Positions 40,109 to 53,541 of a stretch of 64,000 nucleotides of DNA are shown here, piece by piece (the stretch's first letter is position 1; each line of letters opens with the position of its first letter). A model generated the notes under the pieces. The model worked only from the letters and a program-made list of their open reading frames with translations. It was not told where the DNA came from and searched no databases. Position numbers and translations under genes: made by a program. The stretch is from the NCBI GenBank assembly GCA_033063855.1, contig CP093830.1:7502854-7566853 (forward strand), written 5' to 3'. The stretch comes from Smittia aterrima. Taxonomy: Eukaryota > Arthropoda > Insecta > Diptera > Chironomidae.

Positions 40109-42122
40109 AATGGAAACATTCTGTCCTCCAAATTTGTTCATATCAACGTGTCTATAAACAACAACAAACAACTAAAGAATGAAAATGAAAACTGTTAGTT
40201 TTTAAGCTACGAAAACATGAGAAGAGATCACTTAATCGATCGATTCACACTTAGTGGTTCCTGAAATTGTAGATCATGACAAAAAGCGACTGCAAAATTG
40301 ACAAAACAAAAAAATGAAAACCATTTCGACGATACTCGCGTTTAGGCCTTCAAACATAAAAACAAAATTCTTCAGGAGTTTGATTCGCGAGCTGAAAAAT
40401 GAAGAAACACTTTCAATAATTTTCTCTTGCTTAACAAATCGAGATAAAGTCATTGAGACATTCACAAAGATTTCTCAGCGAAGCGCATTCAAACTCCTTT
40501 CCGTTCAACGGTCGAAAATCTCAGAGAAAAAACTTTGGTCTTTAAAAAAAAGAAGTAAATCTGAAAACTCTTTCGGACATCATCAGAGAATAAAGATGAG
40601 AAGAGGATTATCCGCCCCAGCCGCAACAAGAAAGAAGAAAAGAGAAACGTCTTAAAGAACATCCTTAAGATATTAATGAAATCAGCCATTCAAACCCCCA
40701 GGTCAAGTAAACTGCAATAACAAAACCTCTTATCTTTGGCCGAGATTTGAAGTAACAAGAAAAGTTATAGTTCGATAAGACGAAAAATGTTCTTTTTGTT
40801 GCTCCGCTGGGTGACTCGATAGACGGCGCGATCGTCGTTAAAGAGAATCGAGTCCTTAAGCTGATCAACAAAATATTTAAAACTGGAATTTTAAAGCAGA
40901 TTTAATCTTAGGCTAGTAAACATTCCAAAAAAAAAATTGAACATATAATTTATTTCTTTTGTCGATGAGAAAAAAATTGATTCTGCCGCTGGCAGAAGGA
41001 AAAATTTGTGTAAAAAGCGTATTTAATTTATCGTGGGATAAACATAAAAAGTTTGTATGAAAACAAATGAATTTAGTTAAATTATCAAATTGAAAAATGA
41101 CAAAAACCAAAACAAAAAAAAATCTTGAATCATTTTGTGTTTGTTAATTAAATCAAATCCGCTGGACATTCGATGTATAAGTTTCTTTTCTTACATTTGC
41201 ATCAATTCTAGTTTCGGGAGAGATTGATTGAACCATCGTTTGATTGGATGAGATCAGTCGTATCCCACTTATCACACTAAGTTAGGAAATTGAATTTATT
41301 TATAAATGAATTTGATGTCATCATTTTTAAAGCATCGTGAATATACCAAAAATATATTTAATTATTTTTTGTCAAGTTATTATTTGTTTTCTTTTACTTT
41401 TTTGACTTTTCAGTTTCGTTGACAAGTTGTTTTCGTCGTTTTTATGTTCAGCGCAGCGCTCAAAACAAATTTAGACTTATGATTTTCAAAATTGAATCGA
41501 TCTTCATCGCAAAATTTAAAATGAATGAAAAAAAAATGTTTAAAGAAAAAAAAAGTTATCATGCCTTCAAAATTAAACGACAAATGTAACTGAAATTGTG
41601 ATATTAAGAAAAATTAAATGAAAAAACTTAGCCGACGACAGTTCTTTTGAATTCAATTTGTTTCGTCGATTAAAAGTCATTCTCAACCAAAAAAATCTTT
41701 TCGACTAAACTAAACTTAAATTATTACTAGAGAATGATAATTAATCCCGTTCAAAGTAGATTTTCCTAAATTCAAGATGGAAAGAAAGTAAAATTACTGT
41801 CGAAGGTTGAAACCAAAGTTCATAGTTGAATTTTTTTGGGTTTATCTCGTATTTCAAAAATACAAAAGGAAGATAAAAAAAATGTTTCGGTATATTTTTA
41901 GGCAGTGATTAATGAAATGGAGAAACCCGTTTGGGAGGAACTGACTTTGGACCTCGCAGTTATCCTCCCGTCGAAAAAAGTAAAAAAATGATAATTCTGT
42001 ACAAAAGAAATGTTTGGAGTCAACTTACGTGAAATTTCTGGCAACTCACTCGTTTCGGCCAAATATCGATGAGAAATGTTTTAGAGACATTTCAGTTTTT
42101 CTCTTTGGAAAATGAAAAATGT

Positions 42123-42141
42123 AAAACTCGTTTAGGCATAA
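42123..42141 (+). repeat. 19-nt duplicated element, copy 1
   Basis: AAAACTCGTTTAGGCATAA is identical to 53523-53541. It lies about 235 nt before the proximal poly(A) signal. Confidence 0.6.
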
Positions 42142-42375
42142 TTGTTTTAATTTTCAAAATTTTTCGCGTGTTTCGGAAGTTTCTAATCGCGCTGACACGA
42201 CACTTTCTGTTGATTATTGTTTAGTTCGTTTATGTTTGTTTTCAATCGTCCATAAAGATGCTTTTTAAAAAGAAGAGAGAACAATGTTTAGGAGACGTTT
42301 TTCAGAATGATCTTGCAGCTCTGGTTTGTGTTTTTCGTCTTTAATATTGTGAGCTGCAAGCGTCACACGTCGAGC

Positions 42376-42415
42376 AATAAAGTTTTTCTATAATAAAATT
42401 TGCGTTTTGTGCGAG
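42376..42415 (+). terminator. pros: candidate proximal poly(A) site of prospero
   Basis: Two AATAAA signals (42376-42381 and 42392-42397) are followed by a GU-rich stretch, tgcgttttgtgcg (42401-42413). This is the best poly(A) arrangement I see after the prospero stop, and it would give a short 3' UTR of about 2.3 kb. Confidence 0.45.
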
Positions 42416-42752
42416 ACAAAAAAAGAAAAGATGAAATAAGATCATTTCGAAGATTTAAAATTTAAGGAAAATTGTTTTACGTTTCTTCTAAGATTAGGGA
42501 CAGTTTCATTTTTGTCAAGAAAGTGACTAATTTAAGAGAAATTTGTATCCCACGATCGAGTTTCGGCAAAAAAAAAACATTTTAAGCGAGGATTGAAAGT
42601 AAAGTTAAAAGATTTAAAGAATTTTAAAAAGAAAAATCAATCAAATAGCCCAGATAACTCTTAAACTTATTTTCTCATGAACTTTATAGTTTATTCATTG
42701 ACAAACATTAAACTTTTAAAAAGTTTATCGAGCAACAATTTTAGTACAAGAA

Positions 42753-45700
42753 CAATAGTAGATAACTGTCGACAACCGTGGATTACTTTTCGAGGTAAAG
42801 TCCAAGTCGGTGAGCAGTTTTAAACATTAATTTTTACATCCTAATTTAACCAATTATCCACAAATACTGCAATAGTCACACTCATTGAGCAAGAGAATGA
42901 TGAAAGCTTCATGAGAACTTCACGTTTAACAAAATTGATAATCCAAATGTTTTCGGTGAGATAATAAAAATAAACTCAATAGCAACTCACAAGCAAACTT
43001 TTCTCAAATTTCATGTTTTTCTTTGACTAACGAAACCTTTGGTGACTTCAAAATTAAAAGTTCCACTGATTTCGCAGAATTGAAAAAATTGCAATAGAAA
43101 CGAAATCAACAGCAAAAAGAAAAAATTCTCTGAAGTTGAGAAAAGTTTGAACTCAATCAAAAGTTCTCATTGAACTTCAACATTTCCTCTTGTCTCGCAA
43201 CTGGAATAATTTACTTAATCCGATAACGAATCAAAATATAGCTTAACCAAACTTTTAAGCAATAATTTCTTGTCGATCTTTCGAAAGTGTAAATTCCAAA
43301 TTGAAAATGAATAAATTTGAATGGTAGATAATTGCAGTTTACGAAACCATTTAAGAAGAATGCCGAACAAGAATGTAAACCACACTCTGTAATACACGAA
43401 AAAGTTTTAAAATATTTATCAAATGAAAGCTCAAAAACCATCAAATGCAATAGAAGACAATTGATTTGAACTTTAGTTGCCAAAACACACAAACAAACAA
43501 ACCAAATGAAAGAGTAAAACAAAACAGTTTTTAATCACAATTCTTATCAATAGACAGAATAATGTTCCAATGATTGAGCTCTTTACTTTCGTGAAAGCTC
43601 ATTTATTGGTTCATACATCAGTTTAAAGCTTCGGACACGAAGCTCTGGAAAGAAAGTTAGAAGAATTGAAATAGTCGCTCAAAACAGAATCAAGTGAAAC
43701 CTCCAATCGGGAAATACAAAGAAAACAAAGAAAAGGGAAACCCTCGATATCAATTTCGAGGCGTTCACATTATCAAATGACACGTCAATATAATTTACAG
43801 CAAATCACTCTGAAATAAGAAAAACAAAACCAAGTAACAATAGAATCAAGTAATGATGTAAAGTCTTATTTTCTGAAATTATAATTTGAGAAATAAGAAC
43901 GCGAAATGATTGAAACTTCGTCGGAAATATCTTAAATTGACTCTTCACTTGAGCTGGGAAGAACAAACATTGTAAAAACTAAGAATTATTGTTAAGTAAG
44001 ACATAAGATTAAGCAGTTGATGTAACCAAAAAACTAACTTTAAACTTTTTGCAAAACTTTCATAGAACTATCAACACGATGATCAACAAATTGATTTGAT
44101 TCCATCAGAAATCTTTATTTTGTTCAACTCTAAGTTTTCACTCAATGATTGATTTCTTGATTTGATCACTCACTATCTCATTGTTTTAAAAGTGTAAAAA
44201 CAAATTTTTGAAGAACCGTTTGTAATTGTAAGAGTAATAATCTGATTCTAGTTGAAATATCACCAAAAATAGAATGAAAATTAATTTAATCGGAAATAAA
44301 TCTTTAAAATTGCGAAAAATAAAAAACAATTGGCAAGTTTAATTGACACAAAATTTTCGGATGATATGAACTAACTTCAAAACATGTAAAAAGCTTATGA
44401 GACTTTTTAATTCAATGGCAAGACATTTCACTCACTTTTGGCAACATTAGTCAGCGGAATGAATTTCAAATACTTTTTCCAATTGGCCGTGAAAACATTT
44501 GAAGCGAAATTAAAATTTTCAATTGGTGACGAAAACTTGGTGAAACAAAATTCTTTTGTGGAAAAGTTAAATGAGAATTCATGAAGCTGGTGTGACGTAA
44601 CAATATCCAGGTAAGTATTAATTGTTTATCATATTTCTTCATACTTTAGGCTTATTTCAATACAACAGATCGTGCATGATAAAAAATGTAAAAATGTGTT
44701 TAAAGTTTTTCTTCCAAAAGCAAATCATAAATTTCGATATAGTTCTTTCTTTCAAATGGCAAAAATATTACAACGTCAATAAACCGAAAAAAAAATCTGA
44801 TCACACAGAACGTTGAGGAAATTAACAAGAAAAACAAGAAAATTTTTAGTTTCTTCCGACACAAAATATTTTAATTTTCACCAAGTCACCAAAGTTCTTC
44901 AGTTGCAATAGTTCACGAAATCGGATTTTTGTTTCTCACACAACTTTCTTCTCTATCAAATCTCAAAATTCAAAGTCTTATAAATTATAGATTTCCGATT
45001 AAAGATACGAAATTCAAAATTCATTTCTTTATTCACAATAGAATCAAACTCTTTACTTTGATTTTCTCAATTCATTCAACAAAATAAATATTTTCAACAA
45101 AAATATTTCTCCATTTAATTTGCAATAGAGTCTGAGGAGTTAGTCATCGATGTATGACGTCTCTTCCACAAAGAGACAACAAAAAAACCGGAATAATTTG
45201 AAAGTACAAATTTACAAATCATTAAACAATTTATCACCGCAACAAATCGTATTTAATAAAGCAGATTGCGCTATTGAGAAAATTTATATTTTTATACATA
45301 AAGTATCGTCCGAAGCTTTCTTCGCTGAAAGCAGAGCTGATACTTCATCTTTTGACTATGATTTGAAACATCCTCAGTTTCTACAAGAAAAAAAAATGGA
45401 AAGAATCTGCAATACTTAGATGAAAGTTTCAATTTCTTGAAACTGAAGGCAAAGAAGTTTAAAAAGTTTTTTCTTTTCTTAAAATTTCCCAAAGCCATGG
45501 GAAATCCACACTCACACACATACACACGACAACCAGAGACTGTTAAAGAAATGTGATCAGATATTTTTAAAATATATTAATTAATTCAATTAGTGGAACA
45601 TTATCGAAACTTATATCAATGGAAGAAAAGTGTATTTAGCTGAAAGAAGAAGAAGAAGAAGTAAATCTTGTAGTTGATAAGAATTTTAATGGAATTTTTT

Positions 45701-48700
45701 GCTATGGAAAACTATCCGCGGTCGCAATCCGATCAGAATTGGAGAAGTAAACTATATTTAAAATATCGAGAAAGATGAAGTCTATTTATTAAATGTTTTT
45801 ATACAATCATTGAAATGCAATAGCCAGGGAGGAGGACGCACCGCGATGTGAGTCTCCGTAACTGGACAATAGACAAACAGGTTTTAAGTTTTTGAAAGCA
45901 ACAAACTCACACCCACACACACAGCCGAACGACTATATTCTTTTCCTTAACCAGTTCATTTGCAATAGTCAATATGAAAATCACAGATGATGCAACAAAA
46001 TGGATTTTCCATTTGTCCAGTACAAAAAAAGGCGAGTGCGACGTTCAAAATGAAATTTTTCACGATGGCTTTTCATCGTTCCACGCCACTCAGCTGATGT
46101 TAACCCGTGTTATTCTTTTCTACTTGATCATTTAGATATGCAAACAAAACTTTTTCGTTACAATACAAACATTTTCCGTGATTTCTTTAAAACAAAACAA
46201 AAAAATGAAACGACTTTCTCTCGTAACTTTGTAAAAGAAAAAAAGAAAAAATGTAAAATTTCAGATTTAAAGAAAAATTTCAAAACTTGAAACTTTAAAA
46301 CACCACTTAACATATTGTAAATGACTTATAGCCGTTGTTTTTCTGTAACTCAATTCAAAGCAACACAAGCAAATTCGACAGAACTTTTCAGTTTTCCACA
46401 AACAAAAATTCAAACAATAGTGCCAAGAACAGAATTTTTTTATTGATGCATGAGAATGAATCACTTTAGCAATAGATGAGACCATAAACCTTAAGATAAG
46501 CAGTAAGTTCGTAGAAATAAAAGAGTAATTAGATGATAAGGAAACTCCGTAGATAGCTTTCTAAGTGAAATCGTTGAAAACCAGAAGTTACTACGATGAT
46601 GAAACTCTCGTTGATAGTTTTATGAAAGTTGAATCAAAGCGAAGGTTAAAAGGAGAATCATGAACTGGACCCTGCAAACACTCTTTTGATATCAAATCTG
46701 ATACTAAAATTTCAATAGACGAAGAAAAGCTTCTTTTTAAATATTTCCGAGAAGTTTCAAGACATTTCCAAAAAGGAAAAGAAAAATGTTAATGTTCAAC
46801 ATTGAATGCAGATTTTTGTGTGGAATCGCAAGATGCGAAGGCACCATCGTCGTTTGGGTGCAATTTATTGTTGTGGAGGGCTAAAGACTTACAGATCCAT
46901 CAACAAAGTGTCGGCCGCTGCACAAAAATGCAAATGAAAACCCTCGAGAAAAAAAATGAAAAATGAATTGAGTATCAAAACCAAACAAAAATGAATTGAA
47001 ATTCTTTTGAAAGACGACAGAAAAAAAGTTTAAAATTTGATGACAGACGAAGAAACCTTTTGAACCCACCAAATGCAATTCGCAGTTGCATCGAAATTCG
47101 CAAAGCAGACTTTTAGACATTCACGGAGCTTTAAGAAAGTTTTTCAAAAGACTCTTCAATTGAAATGGAAATCACGAAACGTAGTTTTATCTTCTAATAT
47201 TTTAGTCATTTTTGGGAAAGGCGAAAAAGCGTCGGAAAAATGTTTTAAAGTAAATTTAAATTAATTATATTAAGTCAATATCTTGAGAAATCTACCTCAT
47301 ATTTAATTTTTAAGTGCGAAAAAGAGCATGAAATGATTTTTAAAGACGACAAAAGAGGTAAACAAAAGAATATTTTATAAAATCACTCATTGCGAATATC
47401 AATATCTTTACTTAAATTGTGTTTCACGCCTTCGACGTTTGTGAAAATTTCGAGATTACGAGTCGCTATCTAAACATTCATTTGAGTTTTTCATTCTTAA
47501 AACGTTAGAAGATAAAACAGAAATCGCTTTTAAGTTAATCATCGAAAGAAAAAAGAAGAGAGAAATTGAAAGCTTTTTGTTGAGCTCAGCACCAGCAGCA
47601 CGAACATGAACGACCAACTTCATCATGAGCTCTCGAAGAGAATTCAATTTTCCAACTAAACATTTGAAGAAACCAGCCACAAAATTAATTAAATTAATTC
47701 ATGGATGGGCCACTTAGTGAAAGCAGAAAAGACGAAAAGTTTGTGGCACATGAACAGTTTGGGTTAGCGAACGGTATCAAACATGACTAGTCACTCAAAG
47801 TATCTTCAACTTATGATTTGTTTAACCTGGAACCAAATGAGAAATGATCCAGCATTCGCACACACACACACAATAGGATTAAGAATGTAATTTTTGGAAC
47901 AAAACCCTCCTGGACCTACGTGACAACTTCAATTTTTTGGAACAAACGAAGTTTGAACTCATAATTACCTAAGTCCATTCTTTAAATATATTTCTTGGTT
48001 TAAGCTCCCACAATGATTTCCTTGAATGATTCTAAACAAACACTTCAAGCAATTTGACAGATTTTCAAGAAAAAGAAAAGAAACTATTTAGGAACAAACA
48101 ATTTTTCATTTTCATTAGCAACTTTTAACCGGACATTGCAAATGCTCGACTCCTGAACCTTTTTGTACTTTTGGAAAGAGTTTATTAGTTTAGAAAAGCA
48201 AAACATTAAGTTTAATACACACACAATGGTAATCCATCAAAGACTCTGTGGATAACTAACAGACTTACAAACAATAAATGATAACAAATATAATGAAACA
48301 ATAACGAAAGAAAATCACAACTGAAAGAAATAAGAAATATCAACATCACAACATCAAAATGCTTTGCTGAAGTTTTTCAAAGATTTCAAATGTTTTCCCG
48401 TTTTCTCGCCAGCCCCGAAATTCTTCAATAGACACTTTTGATCTCAACTGGAATGAATAAAATCTGCAAACACTTTCGACTGTCCTTGGTCGACGAGAAA
48501 TGGAAAATGTCTCAAAGACAACGATGAAGAGTAAAAAAAATCTTTAACAAACATTTTCGGCGTTGAATTAACAAGAAAAATATCCGCAATAGACTTTCGA
48601 ACATGTCAATCATCTCGTCATCGATGAGACAACTTTGAAATCTTTGAATTATTCCAACAAAGTTTCTTCTTCTAATTTACAGTAAACAAACAGGCTCTTA

Positions 48701-51700
48701 TCGAAAAAAATGGAAGTACTTTATTTTGGTTTACAGTTTCGACAAATAAAACTATTCAGACAAAATACAATCTCGGCATGTTTAGGACTTTCCCGGTCTC
48801 AAAGTATTTATTAAAGAAAAAAAATAGATATCACGAAAAAAAGTACAAGCTTGTTTAAGCACCTTCGCGCCTTATCTAAAAAATTAAAGAAAAAAAAGAA
48901 AAGAAAAAGAAATTTAAGATTTTTTTTGTCAAAAAGAAACCATTATTAAAGAAGAAGAGATGAAAACGATGACAGACAAGAAGCGACTTGAGCAAGAGAA
49001 ATAAAATTGTGTGTAATTTTTACCAAAATCTGCCTTAATTATATTTTCTTATACACAAAAAAAAGGAAACAAAACGATGATAACCTTAAGATTTTTCAAA
49101 AACGAAACTTTTCGAAGCCCTTCAAAAAGAAAGTAAAAAAGAAAATGAAAACCTTGACTTAATTTCAATGTTGAATCCTCCCACAAACATTTTTCAACCA
49201 AAATTAATCAAAATCAATCAAAATTACAAAATTCAAAATTCACATCATCAAACCTTTAAAAAAGCATTAAATATCACAATACAGAACTTAAAAGCGTTAG
49301 ATATTCTTTGTTTCATCTTCTTCAACTATCTTTATGATTTCTGCTGTTACTCATAACTCTTTTCAATGAGTTTATAAGGTTGCAATTCTCGCTAATTTCT
49401 TTATTGCTTTAAAAAAGAAAAAAAAAACGATACAATCTCATAAACAATTAAAAACCAAAAAATAAACAGAAGTAGCAGTTATTAAAGCAAAACTCGCACC
49501 ACTTATCTCTCAAAATGGATCAGCCGTGAAAATCTACAGTGAAAACAAAGAAAAAAAAACATGAAAAAATAAAAATGTAATTGATCATTAATTTTGCGTT
49601 GAAAAAAAGTGAAAAATGATGATTTATTGGTTTTAAATTCTCTCAAGATAAATAATGAAATCAACTTAACCAATATCAGCAGAACAGCCTAATTGTAAAA
49701 GCTAATTGAAAGTCATAAACTTTGTAGTCTCCCCCGAAAGAAAAAAAAATCAAGAATCGATAGTCATAAACTCTCCGATGGAAAACGTAATTTTTTTTAA
49801 CTTTATCTTTGAATAAAAAGGAAAGTCAATTGAAACTTTCAAGAAAAAAAATGCCAAAAAATAAACGAAAACTAATTTTCAAGAAAAATGTTTAATGTAG
49901 TCACATATAGAGTTGTTGGCAAAGCAAAAAAATCACATTAAACATTATTTAAAAGGTCAGCGGAGAAATATCCACGAATGGAGAATTGATGAAGAGGAGA
50001 AATAGAAGTTTCTTTATTTTAAACCATGGAAAAGTTTTACTATTATACAATTAACAAGAATAATCAACCATATAAGGAACGCATATTTACTTCTACTAGA
50101 TTGAAAGAAAACGGTTCCCTTTTGAAAGCAAACCTAAAGAAACTAATGTTAAGGAATCCTAATTGATAAGTTGACGAGAACGTTTTAATTTTTTCTTGAT
50201 TTTAAAAGTTCACAACTGGATTTCAGTTTCTTTAAGATTTGAATCACAACTTTTGTTTTTGATTTGAACAGGATTACAACGAGATATCTCGTGATCACAT
50301 TGGCTGAAGCTTAAATTATTCTTTTGATAATTAAGTTTCATTCGTGATGAATAAAATTGAAAACAGAAACTAACAGAAACAAAAAATATTCATTTGAGGT
50401 CCTCCGAGAAATTATGTTCGTTTTGATAAAGAGAACGAAGCATAAGACGATTCGAGTAGTTCATGCAAATAACCAATGATTCTCAAAAATAACAATAGCC
50501 ATTTTTAAATGTCTGACACACATCCAAATCCGAAATGCAATAGTAATGAAGGCAACTCCAAAAATAAACAAACTAATTCGAACAACACCGGCAAAGTTAT
50601 AAAATTTTTTGTTCAAGTAGCAGAGATTGACCAAAACGCGAATTTCATTCGCTTTTGGGAGAGATCTGCATTTCGGCAATAAAATGGTTTTTTAATAAAA
50701 TTCACTCAAGATATTCTGATCATTTTGATGATGCAACAAATGTTTTGAGTTGAAGAAATTTTTTCGATAAAATGAAGAAACACTGGGCCGCTCTCGTCCG
50801 ATCTAAAGTGCCTTCAAATTATTAATGAAAAAAAAAGTATTTAAAAGATAAAAAAATGTTGATTTTTTACAATGAAAAATTAATGTAAATTTTTTTATTA
50901 AATAAATGAAAAAAGAAAAGTAAAAAAGGGCCCTACATAGACTTCTCGCCCCACCAAAATGATTGGTTATTTGCATGGGACCTATTGTTGTAAACTTAAG
51001 TTAATGAATCTCGTCTCTCTTTCATTCACATTTCAACCCGTAAGAAGTTGTAATGTGCAGCATGACACATCGTTTACTAAAAAAGAAAGTAACTAAACAC
51101 TAAGTAGATGAGGAATGGAATTTTCGAATCAAAAACAAAAAAAAGAAGCAAATTTGTGGTTTCTCGGTGAAGTAATGAGTTCTCGAAGAGGTTCCGAGAC
51201 GGCTCAACTCATATCAAAAGAGTAAAGTTTTCGAATAAGATCGTTTTGATGGATACAAAAATCAGTAGAAAAAAAAACAATTAAAGGTAATCAAGAACGA
51301 TAATGAATGTTTAAATGGAACTTCTATTTTGAAAATCTTGATTTAATGAATTTTTTTACTGATGCAATGAAACGAGTTTTAACTTTAATGCACACAATGA
51401 AAGTGCATTCATCCTAAGTTTATTGATTCGAGGGAGAAGATGTGATCCAAGCAATTTTAAATAAGAAGCGTTTTCCTCTTCGTAGACGATATCAAGCTTT
51501 GCTTCTCAGTTTTTGTAATGAGCAAATGGATTTCTCCCATGCCACTCAAACATTGACACTAATGGATTAAAACTTGGAGAGAAACGATAATCGTTATGAT
51601 TAATTTAATTTTTGATGAACTTCATAAGGAAACCAAACCGAACAATTTAATTAATAATTTTCCACTAATCTGTGATCCTAATTTATTCAAAGATTTTGTT

Positions 51701-52808
51701 TCCATTGAGATCGTTTTTGTTTTTGTTACTTAAAATCGAAAGAAGAAAAAAACACAATAAAAATGTAGACAGTTAAACTAAGTTGGAAACATTTTTGTTC
51801 AACAGTAAAAAGAAAATTCTCTCTCACTCCCTCCTTGAAATCGATGGTGTAAAATATGAATTGAATTTCCCTGAAAACAGACACAGTTGCAAACAATTTC
51901 ATTGCAATGCTAATAATTAAAAATAAAAATGCAAGAAAATATTGTCATATTCTTAATCAAATAAATGCAAAAACCAAGGTGATGGTATTAAAGTGGTTGC
52001 GAGTTGAGGAAAGAGACAGCAAGGAAGAGACGGCAACATTTAGTACCATCATCCCATCAAATTAAGCAGTTTTTTCAATTTGCAAACAAAAAAAAGTATT
52101 TATCCCGTGAATTAAACACTGAATCCGTAACTACCGTGAATAAGATTAATCAGACTGCAAAACAGAAAAAATATAAATTTTTTTCAATAATTTCTCACTC
52201 TTAATCTTCCTCTCAAACTACAATAAATCAGCAAAGTTATTAGTGGACATTTTAACCTTAATTTTAAATAACACATAAGAAATGAAAGTCATCTGGCAAC
52301 GCTTTTGGCACTTTCTGAAACAAAAATTTAATGTGGTGCTTGAGAAGAACATCGTAAATACTTAAAAAGCTCGAACGGAAGAACGATTCGAGCTCGAAAC
52401 ATCTGCAAACTAATAATTTCAAAGTAAAAGAAGAAAAAAACGAAATGAATACATTTTAATTCTACTTACACATCCTCGGTTCGTTTAAATCAATCCTAAT
52501 TAAGCAACAATCTTTAGTTTTTGTTTTGTATGGTACAAGCCAGCTCAACAATTCACTGACAATTTACCATCAACCCAACAATAGAAAATGAAAAGGAAAT
52601 CACACAGAGAAAGCTCAATTTTCCACCATCGTCGAATGCGAAGGTCGAAAGTTGAATTTACATGGAAAATATTACACAACAAACAAACACAATTTTCACC
52701 AAGACAACTTTTAAGTTCACAATAGATCAAAGATCAAAAGCCAACTGAAGAAAAAAAAACAGAAAAAAATGAACTCAAAGCTCATTATCAAAGTTTTAGT
52801 TACAATAG
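42753..52808 (+). repeat. dispersed CAATAG / GCAATAG motif cluster
   Basis: The word CAATAG starts at 42753, 42870, 42977, 43092, 43448, 43548, 43838, 44906, 45036, 45123, 45818, 45867, 45963, 46415, 46470, 46713, 47871, 48426, 48587, 50493, 50538, 52579, 52720 and 52803. Ten copies are GCAATAG (those at 42870, 43092, 43448, 44906, 45123, 45818, 45963, 46470, 48587 and 50538). Three are AAATGCAATAG. The complement CTATTG was seen only about twice in the same span. None occurs between 40109 and 42752. The strand bias and lack of fixed spacing suggest an RNA-level element rather than a DNA repeat. Confidence 0.6.
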
Positions 52809-53502
52809 ATAAATGAAATGGTCTTTTTTTACAGAAAAATAACAGAGATAACAAAACGACATGACGCAAGAGCGTGTCGGGAAAAACTTATTTATTTACA
52901 TACTGAAAAAAAAAGAAAGAAGAAAAAAAATGTTTCTAATGATGAAGTACCTTAACATCTTGAAAGGAGAAACAAAAGCGTTGAGAAAACACCCAATTTT
53001 TGATGAAAATTTGTGCCAAAAAGAAAAATATTGAAGACAAACACAGCTAATTTCTGGAACTTGCTATGATTTTAATCACTCAAGAAATTGGCCGAAGAAA
53101 TAAAATTCTTTATGGATTTACAGCTGGATAATAGATTATGAAGATTTGTTTTAATGAAATTAATATGAAGAAACGATTAAAGTTTTCGAAAGATTCAAAG
53201 TTCCAACTCACAACCAAAAAAAAAACTTAAATGAAGATTTCTTGTGTTAATTGATGGAGAAAAAAATCACTTTTCGGATTACGATGACACGCTTTGCAGC
53301 TTTTCGAGGAAATTCATTCAAGAAACATTAATTTAAAGAGCAGTCTTCCATAAAAAAATTGTCAGCTCTTTAAACTTTTGTTTAAACTTTAGATAAAAGA
53401 AAATATTTGGATGTGTTCAAGTGAAAAATCTTTTTCGGTGGAAAAATTGTTTTGTTTAGATCAAAAAAAAAAAGAAAAATTTAGATGAAAAACTTTTAAA
53501 AA

Positions 53503-53520
53503 TTTGTACAATTGTACAAA
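53503..53520 (+). repeat. perfect 18-nt palindrome
   Basis: TTTGTACAATTGTACAAA reads the same on both strands and sits two bases upstream of the second copy of the 19-nt element. Confidence 0.6.
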
Positions 53521-53522
53521 CA

Positions 53523-53541
53523 AAAACTCGTTTAGGCATAA
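53523..53541 (+). repeat. 19-nt duplicated element, copy 2
   Basis: Identical to 42123-42141. It directly follows an 18-nt perfect palindrome (53503-53520), and two further GTTTAGG words lie at 53561 and 53572. It is about 430 nt before an AATAAA at 53973. Confidence 0.6.

Noticed and set aside
47858..47872. CA microsatellite, and similar GAA/GTGA runs elsewhere
   Set aside because: Ordinary simple repeats without context; not listed as separate features.
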